Assembly: GCA_026874595.1 (NCBI GenBank)
Contig: CM049307.1
Coordinates: 41,112,362-41,176,361, forward strand
Direction of reading: 5' to 3'
DNA: 64,000 nt
From: Sipunculus nudus
Lineage: Eukaryota > Annelida > Sipuncula > Golfingiida > Sipunculidae
The notes under the pieces were generated by a model. That model worked only from the letters and a program-made list of their open reading frames with translations. It searched no databases and was not told where the DNA came from. Made by a program: the position numbers and the translations under genes. Within the stretch, counting starts at the first letter, position 1; each line of letters opens with the position of its first letter. Of this stretch, positions 1 to 11,400 are shown in pieces.

Positions 1-1060
1 GGTGTGCGGTAAAGGAAACAGGTTAGAAAACCCAGACACTGCTTTTATTAACATATGTTCCTTAATCGTCTCACCTCTCAGTCTGACACTCCCCTGATTG
101 ACATATGATGCTTTCAATCTCACTTTATTTTTCATGAACAAACCACTAGGTGGCAGCACCTGAGGCTTTAAAAAAAAACTGCATCTGGTAAGGCCAAAAA
201 AAGAAGAGGTTTGGTTCTCAGGCCCTTTTTTTCAGAAATCAACGCAGGTGGGCAATTTTTTTTTAACCTTTTTTTGTATGTTTCAATAAAAATGTCATTA
301 GGTCAGGGAAAAGTATGATAATAACAGTTTTATTTTGCTAAACAAGTAAAAGCACTACACAACAAAGGAAATTTTATAAAAATTTTATTATTATATCTCC
401 TTGAAAGAAATGTCACAGTGGCTGGAGCTCAAAATTGGTAAGTTTCTATTGAAAATCAAAATAAAAAATTTTGTTGCGGGGGTTTAAAATTGATGCAGGC
501 TGTACCTGAAACCCTACCTTATAATTTTTTCCCTAAGAGATGGTGAGATATTTCAAAAAGTGCCACCTAACTCAGCGCAGGTATATTTTGGTGCTTTTCA
601 GTAAAATAATGGGATTTCAGTATTTTCACAGATGCAGTTATGATTTGGTGATTTGAATATGTTTTGTGAGTAATTGCCAGACATTCTTGTAAGCAGACAA
701 GGATTGACTTCCCCACAACCTATAAGTTGTATGATCGAGGCACTTATTTCTATATGAATATCATGAATTCACTTCTTTGAATGGCTAGTGTAATTACTAG
801 AGCTACAGGGTTAAAATCTAGAGAAAGTGCCTTCAAATATATGAAAAAAAAATATTTTTATGAATTAATATTTTTAAAAAAATCAGAAGCAGACAATGAA
901 GTACCTGTAAATCTTCTAATTTTATGAGAAATAAATTAATCAGAACTGTTGTAATTAATAATATTTTCTCAAGTAATATTATAACTCTCTTTTCTCTTTC
1001 CTTTGCGTAAGCCTACTTTCAAATGTCCTTCATGACACATGACAGCTTCAGTGCTTTCTT
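1..1060. other. Intron sequence of the WD40 gene, left edge
   Basis: AT-rich with no open frame of note. It carries the repeat listed at 188-537. The remaining sequence shows nothing recognisable. Confidence 0.6.
188..537 (+). mobile_element. MITE-like element, family M1, copy 1 (diverged)
   Basis: The interior matches the inverse of 45340-45652 over its length (for example cagggaaaagtatgataata against cagggaaaagcatgaaaata). Both copies have inverted ends: here gaggtttggttctcaggc at the left and the inverse of gcctgaaaccctacc type at the right (501-518). No coding capacity. Likely a non-autonomous DNA transposon. Confidence 0.6.
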
Positions 1061-2292
1061 GTGCTTTTGCTACTGTTTATTAAACATGTTTTGCTTTAGC
1101 TACTGTATATTAAATCTGTTTTGCTTTAGCTACTGTATATTAAACCTGTTTTGCTCTAGCTACTGATATTAAACCTGTTTTGCTCTAGCTACTGTTTATT
1201 AAACCTGTTTTGCCCTAGCTACTGTATATTAAACCTGTTTTGCTTTAGCTAGTGTATATTAAACCTGTTTTGCTTTAGCTTCTCTGTATTAAACCTGTTT
1301 TGCTTTAGCTACTGTATATTAAACCTGTTTTGCTCTAGCTACTGTATATTAAACCTGTTTTGCTCTAGCTACTGTTTATTTAACCTGTTTTGCCCTAGCT
1401 ACTGTATATTAAACCTGTTTTGCTTTAGCTACTGTATATTAAACCTGTTTTGCTTTAGCTAGTGTATATTAAACCTGTTTTGCTTTAGCTTCTCTGTATT
1501 AAACCTGTTTTGCTTTAGCTAGTGTATATTAAACTGTTTTGCTTTAGCTAGTGTATATTAAACCTGTTTTGCTGTAGCTTCTCTGTATTAAACCTGTTTT
1601 GCTTTAGCTACTCTGTATTAAACCTGGTTTGCTTTAGCTTCTCTGTATTAAACCTGTTTTGCTTTAGCTAGTGTATATTAAACCTGTTTTGCTTTAGCTA
1701 GTGTATATTAAACTGTTTTGCTTTAGCTAGTGTATATTAAACCTGTTTTGCTTTAGCTTCTCTGTATTAAACCTGTTTTGCTTTAGCTAGTGTATATAAA
1801 ACTGTTTTGCTTTAGCTAGTGTATATTAAACCTGTTTTACTTTAGCTAGTGTATATTAAACTGTTTTGCTTTAGCTAGTGTATATTAAACCTTTTTTTGC
1901 TTTAGCTAGTGTATATTAAACTGTTTTGCTTTAGCTAGTGTATATTAAACCTGTTTTGCTTTAGCTTCTCTGTATTAAACCTGTTTTGCTTTAGCTAGTG
2001 TATATTAAACTGTTTTGCTTTAGCTAGTGTATATTAAACCTGTTTTGCTTTAGCTAGTGTATATTAAACCTGTTTTGCTTTAGCTTCTCTGTATTAAACC
2101 TGTTTTGCTTTAGCTAGTGTATATTAAACTGTTTTGCTTTAGCTAGTGTATATTAAACCTGTTTTGCTTTAGCTTCTCTTTATTAAACCTGTTTTGCTTT
2201 AGCTAGTGTATATTAAACTGTTTTGCTTTAGCCGCTATGTATTGTACCTGTTTTGCTGTAGTTGCTGTGTATTGTACCTGTTTTGATTGCAG
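1061..2292 (+). repeat. 30-bp minisatellite running into the splice acceptor at 2292
   Basis: About 40 units of about 30 bp, consensus ctgttttgctttagctagt + gtatattaaac. Two main variants (tagctagtgtatattaaac and tagcttctctgtattaaac) alternate in blocks, a higher-order pattern. Each unit contains a pyrimidine-rich run plus TTTAG (acceptor-like) and a TATTAAAC that could serve as a branch site. The last unit, ctgttttgattgcag|CT, is the real acceptor of exon 2293-2455. Confidence 0.95.
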
Positions 2293-2455
2293 CTTAAAGG
2301 TTTGGGAATCAAGCACTGGCAGCTTCCTGGGTATCCCTAACCACATAGAACAGATCACTTGTATCACCTTCTCCCCAGACTCCAAGTATCTGGTGACCGG
2401 TGCTGTGGACAAGTCACTCAAAGTGTTTGAAGCGCGCAAAGCCAAACTTACCCAG
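2293..2455 (+). CDS. WD40 gene exon 1 of window (WD blades)
   Basis: Acceptor TTGATTGCAG at 2283-2292 and donor CAG|GTAATC at 2456. The exon is 163 bp and starts with the third base of a Ser codon (phase 2). It encodes the D strand of one blade (SLKVW) and a full following blade (FSPDSKYLVTGAVDKSLKVF), ending KLTQ. The acceptor is the last, diverged unit of the 30-bp tandem array on its left. Confidence 0.9.
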
Positions 2456-5400
2456 GTAATCTCAGCTTTGTGCATGTTTGACCCACGCCACCAATGATGT
2501 GAAACTAAACATATCATAACCAGAATAAGACCACCTTAATCCAGTATAATGTCAATATTTATTGAAAATTCAGCAATTTTTCAAGACTGCCAGTAGTTAA
2601 TAAGTATCAAATATTGTTTTAGGTTGGCTGACTGAGACTTATTTGAACTATAGGGATGTCCCATTGTCATTCATGCCAAAGAGAACCATTAGAAATATTA
2701 AACTAGAATACGGGTAGTCGACAAGCGACTACGTGTATCCGCCTGAATCAGAGTGGAACGGGTGAAGTGAGGCATGGATTGAGTGGCAAGGGGAATTAGA
2801 GTGAAGTGTTGCATATTAGCATGGATGTCTGCAGCCAAATGGTGTATGTAGGTTGCGCCACCTACCACAAAATCCAGAAAGCCATCCAAGTTGTATACAT
2901 ATGCAAAATTTGAGGCAGATAAGTCAAAACACTATATGTTTATGAGTGATTTTAGCCCGTGGCAGACAAACAGATGGACGCTGTGCAAAAATGGTTGAAG
3001 GTGGCGCCACCAGTTTTGCGTATGATAAAGAGCTATGTGAGAACTATACACATGCAAAACTTTGGCCCAATCGGTCAAACGGTTCCCAAGATATGAGCTT
3101 GGATGTCTGCTGCATAAACTAGAATGCAGGTGGCGCCACCTGTCATAAAATCAAGAGAGCTGTCAGGGATGTATAAACCTGCAAAATTTCAGGCAGATAT
3201 GTCAAACCACTGCCGAGATATGAGTGATTTTATCCCATGGCAGACAAACAGACGGGAGCTGTGCAAAAATGGCTGTAGGTGGCGCCACAAGTTTTGCGTA
3301 TGATAAAGAGCTATGTGAGATCTATACACATGCAAAATTTTGGCCCAATCGGTCAAACGGTTCCCGAGATATGAGCTTGGATGTCTGCAGCGTAAACGTG
3401 AATGTAGGTGGCGCCACCTGTCATAAAATCAGAAAAGCTATCCAGGATGTATACGCATGCCAAATTTCAGGTGAATTAGTCAAATCACTGCAGAGATATG
3501 AGTGATTTTAACCCAAGGCAGACGAACAGATGGACACTGTGCCAGCATGGTTGCAGGTGGTGCCACCATTTTTTGTGTATGTTATAAAGCTCTCCAAGGG
3601 CTACATTTGTGCAAAAAAAATTTCCGGATCGGTCAAACGGTTCCCGAGATATGTGGGTTTATGTGTGGAAACAGGCGCACAAACGGACGCAGAGTGCAGA
3701 GGAAAGGTCAGAGGTCAAAACAAAATCGGGGCGCAGCAGTTCACATGTGACCGGAATATAATCCCGGGTTTCGTAAAATTCCGCCCAGTGGTTACGGAGG
3801 AGTTCTCCGGACACCTACGCGGCGGCGGCGGCGGTGGGCTGAAAACATAGTATTCGCAAAACTCTGTTTTGGCAGATTCAATTATAATGATCCAAAAGAG
3901 TGATAAGAAACCCATTAGTTTCATAATGAATAAAGCTGATCAACGTATATTGGATCCATTACATCATTTATTACATGATGTATTACATCAGCTAAAATTT
4001 TGTTTGGATTACATTGAATCATACTAAAATTTACATTAATAAGTAAAAGGATTTCAATCTCACCAGTAAAATCAGTTCTTATATGGAATATAATGTTTTA
4101 TAAGTGTGCTGCATGTCATGTTAACTTTGTGAAAGCTCTAGCTCAGAGCCTAAATCTCAGTCAACATTCAATCTCCACGTGATAGACGATGTTTCTCACA
4201 TATATATTTATTTCTATTATATGTTCTTAATGTTATCAAAAATTCCAAATCCATTATAAATCCATTTTCAGACAATTCTCACAGACAGCATCTCTTTCAA
4301 GAAAAAACTGAGAATTTACTGTTTGATTGTCACAAGATAATTGGAAAACTGTATTAACTGGAGCATGGACAGTCCTGTGATATAATGCTAAGCTAAGTCC
4401 CCTGGCAACCCAGTTTGATCCCTGGTATAGCTATGAAAATGGGTTGTAATGGCCTATCCCAGGTTGATGGTTTTCTCCAAGTCTTGTGGTTCCATCAACC
4501 CCTGCACTCTGAGACTATACAGCCTACCAGATGACACCATCCGGGGTATGGAGAGTGCTTAGCATTATAGTTGAGCTAGTTCACAGTACAATACATGTAA
4601 AATAAATAAAATTTATCTAAAACTATATTAAGCTTAAGGGGCCTAATAACCTATAGAGCACTTTGAATTCACACAAAAAATAGCTTCTTCCCTTTAAAAT
4701 AAATTTGTACCTACCAAAATATTGCCCTGAAACCTTTTGCTTACTCCTGTAGGCCAGTGTTTAAAACAGTGGACCAAGCACAACCACAAGTGTCAACATA
4801 AACAAAGCCTGCATTTCCTGGGCCTCAACACGTGTCAATCAAGGGATGCCCTGACTAACTTGGCCTTAAAAATGTAATACATGTTCCTGCTGGTTGAAAC
4901 ACGCGTGTTGCGGCTCACAATCTGACCTCCAGTCAAGCAGCCTTGTTACAGTAAACAAACACCTGTGGACTGTGTTAACCAACATGCAGAACCATACCAA
5001 GGTGTTAAACAGCCATATGAGAGGTACTGAGACTCATCCTAGGATGGTTTTGCAGGGGAAATTTTGTATAAAGCAAACATGAACTGAAAGTGTGAAAGAA
5101 TAGGCATAATATTGCTCCTGATTATGTCCCTTTAATTGTGTGCTGCAGGTTCTGGTCGGTCATGATGATGCTGTATGCTGTGCTGCCATAACCAAGGACA
5201 ACTTGTACGTGGTGTCTGGTGCTAGGGATCACATGGTTTTCATTTGGAACACGACCTTGGGAGCAATCCAGCACAAGATGAAGGGTCACCGAGGGGTAGT
5301 TACTGTTGTCAGGGTGACAGAGGATGGTACCCTGGCACTCTCAGGTGAATATTGAGCTGAATAGATCAAATTCACAAACACCTTATAATACAATAAAATA

Positions 5401-8400
5401 AAAATACAAGTGAAGAAACAAAGAAAATAAAACTGCATTATGACTGATTGGAAATTGTTGCAGTGAAGACTTATTTGATCATGTTCATATTTATTCTTCA
5501 GTCCAGCACAAATCGTAACCGCTGGACCTGGAATTTGACATGCAGGAGGACCATAGAAACCTGAAACTAGGTCTCTTTTACCCTTATCCTCCCAGCTATG
5601 GGGTTCAGAAGTACCCCCCTCCCCAGAATTAATAAAAATTGGATACAAAAGCTCCAGTATCTGAACAACGAATGCATTGATCAGCATGATTCTTTGCATG
5701 CATATTCATCATGGAGTATGTGTTTCATCAGTTCCTGCAGACTGGTGGCACCACCTGGATTTTTTTGTGAATTTTATGCATTTTTCTCTCTCTTTTTGAG
5801 AACTTCAAAGATGCGGTCGTCCATTAACAGGGCACAAATTGTAACCATTGTACCTAAAATCTTCTAACTTGACATCCGGGGAAGTCCATAAAAATCTCCT
5901 TGGACACGTGAAATTAGGTCTTTGTTACCCATATCCTCCAAGCTATAGGGCTCAGAAGTACCTACTAGAATAATTAAAAATTTGAAACAAGAGCCCCATT
6001 ATCTGAACAACTAATACATGGATCACTATAATTTTTTACATGCATATTCATCATGGAGTGTTGCATCAGTTGCTGCAGACTGGGGGGCCACCTGGATTTT
6101 TTTCAAATTTTACACATTCCCCTATCTATTTTGGAGACCTTTAAAGCTTTTGTCGTCTGTTAACAGGGCACAAATTGTAACCATGCATTTAACCAAAAAT
6201 CTTCTTATTTAACATCCAGGGAGGTCCGTTAAAAAATCTCTGCTGGACCTGGAATATTCTTATTTGACATGCAGGGAGGTCTATGGAAACCTAAAATTAG
6301 GTCTCTGTTACCCATATCCTTCAAGCTATAGGGCTTGTAAGTACCCCTCAGTATAATTCTAATTTGTTAAAAACCTCGAGTTTCTGAACAGATAATACAC
6401 TAATCACCATGATTCTTTGCATGCTTATTAATCATGGAGTGTTTCACCCGGTTGCTGCAGACTGATGGCACAACCTAGATTTTTTTCAGATTTTTACACA
6501 TATTTATCTAATTTTTATTAAAACCTTCAAACCTTCATAGATGTGGTCGTCCGTTAACAGTGCACAAATCGTTACCATTAGACTTGGAATCTTTTAACTT
6601 GACATCCAGGGAGGTCCATGAAAAATCTCCTTGAAAACCTGAAATTAGGACTCTGTTTCTTTATCCTCCGAGCTATGCTTTAGTTGAATGGGGATACCAC
6701 CTACAAAATTTGGCATTCAGATGATAAAATTCCTTTTGTGAATGTCTTCCTAGTCAGCTGGGCAGCATGATCTATGGGTAACTTGTTTTACAGGTTTAAA
6801 GTTAAAAATATTTGATCGAATATTGGCACTGTGGCACTTTTAAACTGGGTTATGCTTTCTGTGTTTCAGGTTCGGAGGATGGGGTTATTAGGGTGTGGAG
6901 CATAAGCACTGGGACACTTATCACCAAGTTTACCTTGCACGTTCCTGTGATGGATTTCCACATTAAGCCTGATGCATCTTACATCGCTGTCCATCTCAAA
7001 CAGTCCAGACACTTACCATTGCTCTGCCTGCACAACACCCCAGCCGGGGCAAGGAAGTTCAACAGTCAAGTCAGCTTATATATAACTGGAGGTGAGCTTT
7101 GATATACTTTTATGCCAAACATAATAAACTGAAAGTATTTAACATTAGGCAAAGTTTAATTATTAATTTCATGTGTAGCATGTACTCATAAAACCAAAGT
7201 TGGTGATGTTGTCGAGTCCACACATCCAAGTCCATATTTTTCAAAATATGGGTCCTGTGATCATTTTGAAGCCAACCTGTCTACCCAAACTGAAGTTATC
7301 ATCCATAAACTAATTTGTGAATGGAAGGGCCCTGTTACCATGGCCTTTGACCTAGTGACCCCAAAATCAATAGGATCCTTCCCCTATTGGCAGGTGCACC
7401 ACCTGTGAAAGATGGAAGGTTTGTGATGAAAAGTCTGGCATAAAATGGATCCACAATCTTTCAAAAGTAGTGGGTCCTATGACCTTGACCTTAAACTCAT
7501 TGCCAAAAAATCAAAAGAGTTTTTAGCTCAGCTGACTGTAAGTCATCTGAGCTTTAGCAATCACTCTTTGTCTGTCGTTCGTCCAGTCGTCCGGCCGTCT
7601 GTCTATTAACAGGGCACAAATCATAACCGCTGGACCTAGAATCTTCTTACTTAACATCCAGAGAGGTCCATGAAAAATCTTCTTGGAAACCTGAAATTAG
7701 GTCTCTGTTACCCATTTTCACCCAGCTATGTAGCTCCGAATTACCCCCCCCCCCAGAATAATGGAAAATTTCATACAAAAGCTCAAGTATCTAAACAACT
7801 AATGCATTGATCACCATAATTTTTTGCATTGATATTGATCATGGAGTGTTTCATCAGTTTCTGCAGACTGGTGGTGCCACCTGTATTTTTTTTATTTTTT
7901 TACAATTTATTTTCTCTATTTTCGAGACCTTTAAAGATGTGGTCATCTGTTAACAGGGCATAAATTGTAACTGCTGGACCTAGAATCTTCTTACTTGACA
8001 TCACATGAGGTCCATGATAAATCTCATAGAAAACCTCAAATTAAGTCTCTGTTACCCATATTCTTCCAGCTATGGGGCCCCGAAGTACCCCCCAAAATAA
8101 TGGAAAATTTCATACAAAAGCTCAAGTATCTGAACAACTAATGCATTATATATCACCATGATACTTTGCATGGATATTCATCATGGAGTGTTTCATCAAT
8201 TTCTGCAGATTTGTGGTGCCACCTGTATTTTTTCGATTTTTTACAATTTTTTTCTCTATTTTTGAGAATTTAAAAGATGCAGTCATCTGTTAACAGGACA
8301 CAAATCGTATCCTCTGGACCAAGAATCTTCTTACTTTACCTCCAGAGAGGTCCATGAAAAATCTCCTTGGAAACCTGAAATTAGGTCTCTGTTACCCATA

Positions 8401-11400
8401 TTCTTCCAGCTAATGGGCCCCGAAGTACCCCCGGAATAATGGAAAATTTCATAGAAAAGCTCAAGTATCTGAACAAATAATGCATTGATCACCATGATTC
8501 TTTACATGGAAATTGATCATGGAGTGTTACATCAGTTTCTTCAGACAGGTGGCGCCACCTGTATTTTTTTTTATTATTTACTGATTTTTTTTACTATATT
8601 TTTGAAACCTTTAAAGATGTGGTCATCTGTCAGCAGGGCACAAATTGTTACTGCTGGACCTTGAATCTTCTATTTTTACATGCAAGGAGGCCCTTGAAAA
8701 GTCTCTTTGGAAACCTGAAATTAGGTCTCTATTACCAAAAACCTCTGAGCTATTGGGAAATACCCCCAGAGTAATGGAAAAATGGAAACAAAAGCTCAAG
8801 TATCTGAACAACTAATGCATTGATCACCATGATTCTTTGCATAGATATTGATCAAGGATATGCGGTCATCTGTTAACAGGGTACAAATCATATTGACTAG
8901 ACCTAGAATCTTTCAACTTGACATCCTTGAAGGTCCACGAAAAGTATTCAAGGAAACCTGAATTAGGTCTCTCTTACCCATACCATTTGAGCTATGGCAC
9001 TCAAAAGTGCCCTGAAAACAATTTAAAGTTTTAAACAAAAGTAGTGCACAAATCATAACCATTGGACCTAGAATCTTCTGATTTGACATCCAGGGAGGTC
9101 CATAATATGTCTCCTTGCAAACTTGATATAATAATAATAACTCATATTTTCAATTTATGCGGCATGTTTGAAGACCCCAGAAATAATGCAAAAAACACAC
9201 AAATTTCGGGATTCGTCAGGAATGGGTGAATGGATTGATTGTCTTAAAATTTGGTGTGCTTGTGCGTCTTAATGAACTTAAGCTAACTTGCATGAATGAT
9301 GGTGCCACCTCCATTATCTTAATTAGTTCCCTATGCAAGGACATATTGTCAACATGTCAGTCGGCTGAGGGTCATGACCCACGGGTCACTTGTTACTTTA
9401 GTGGTGGACCATATATAAGTCAGGTTTAACTGAATCCAATATTTCAATCCAAACTGGAGTTATCATCTGGAAACTAATATGTGGAAAGATGGTCCCTGTG
9501 ACCTTGACCTTTGACCCCCAAATCCATAAGTTTGTTCCACTATTGGTAGGTGAGCATTATCTGGAAGATGGAACATATGGGATGAAAAGTTGAGCTTAAA
9601 ATACATCCACAATCATTTTAAATAAGTGGGTCACATGACCTTGACCTTTGACCTCATGACCCCAAATCTGACAGTACATACAGAAAGACGGACAGACAGA
9701 CAGGGTGATATATATATATAGGGCATCTGCTGATGCAAGTGGGGCCCTAATAAAAAACACAAGGTTTCAGGACACAGATGAAACCACAGTTGCAAATTAG
9801 TTAGTATCAGTATAATTTGTCAGTCTCAATATAAAGGAACAAATGCATCAAAAATAGAAAAAATACAGGTGGCACCACCAGTCTTAACACATTCGCTGCC
9901 AATGTCATGTATACCCGTCGTTTATTATGATTCCCCCGGTGCCAAGCATGTGTATACACTTCATTTATTTATAATCCATTTTCAGCAGGAATTCTCATAA
10001 ATTTTTCAATCAATTCTTTGCAGATGAGTAGTAGTACATTTATAAAATAGTATCGCAGTATGAAAATGAATTAATTGTTATTCAACAGTGCGCTGCATCA
10101 TTCAAAAGCCAGAAAGATGTGTAGATGGTGACAAAATCAACGGCTCCGGTCCTTTGCCGTGAAATAACTTTACGACACGCTTCAGTCTGAAGTCGATTCC
10201 TTGTAAGAATACTACTTTGAATCAAATGAAAAGGAGGAACGTAAAAATATGGAGCTAGTTTTATATTAGAACATGTTTTGGCCACTTATTTACAACAAAC
10301 CCGGTTTGGAGGCCGAGGTGTAATAGATCGCACTTTAGGTGTGAACTCAAGATAGCGAGGCGTGAGGTCGTTCAGGTTTATTGCCCCACGAGGACAGGGT
10401 ATTGCGCAATCAACAACAAAGGGCGCGTGCCACATGATTGACACACAGTTTGGCAGTCTAATCAGAACGCAGCTACAAATGGTTCTTTCGGCCTATTTCT
10501 TGTTCCTTATTTACTTATATATAGATATATATATATTAGTAACTTCACAAACAAGTGCTCGTAAATTGCAAAACTGAAATAATCTCCGTGTTTCATGTGA
10601 CTGTTACAATGACGAGGTCAACTGCGCGTCAAGGCTCAAGCATCTCATTATATATAAACAGTCTATGACTATGTTTGAAAATTACATGTGTAAAGTTAAA
10701 TTATATTTTTTTATAATTATATTGATTGGTACAATTGCTGTGTTCGTTATGAAAGTGTAAAAATGTATGTTTGAGCACCAAAATTACATGTTTGTAAAAC
10801 AAAACAAAAAAATGTCGCGTAGGTTCGAACTCACGCTGTCAACCGTGTCACACGTATGTACCACCTGTTGTAACCACTGCGCCAATCTGGATCTGTTGAC
10901 AAACTTTGTTGCATAAATGTATAAATCACGCGTGCCCGAAAATACAGTACCGGTATAAATTTATTTTGGTTAGACATAGGCCTATATTTGTCAGTGCCTC
11001 TCAGTCATTTGACTCTTCCCAAATCAGCATTCGCTCCAAAATACACATTTTCATTTAGTTCATCATTTACAAATATAGATCTTTATTTGAATCAGTTGTT
11101 AGCTTTATGCTGGTGTCTGCGTAGACGCTATGAGACCAGTCCACCGGAGCCATGCCTTGACTACTATTTAGCACCTAGTCTTGGTACAAAGGCACCTCTC
11201 GGGGCTGCTGGGGTCCCTGTGTTTGGCCCTGGCACTGGGGGTGAACATGGGCTTGGCAGTGAATGTGTTAAGGAACTGAAGAAACCAATCATAATCAATA
11301 GACACACCAGGTTTCAGGTCACTGGATGAAGCCACAGTTAAGAAACTGACTAATATAATAAAATAATAATTGCTGTCCTCCAACTGTCTCAAAAAAACAA

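Larger units (their letters stand above)
2456..5148 (+). other. WD40 gene intron 1
   Basis: Contains one copy of the palindrome-rich element (2703-3885) and a short inverted-repeat element (4381-4569). The remaining 3886-4380 and 4570-5148 are AT-rich with no recognisable gene. Confidence 0.7.

Noticed and set aside
5286..5699. 137-aa frame on - opposite WD40 exon 2
   Set aside because: Shadow of the exon and the 340-bp repeat; no family or start context.
10815..10910. Functional tRNA gene on -
   Set aside because: A and B boxes are present but the acceptor, D and anticodon arms do not pair properly; kept only as a tRNA-like relic.
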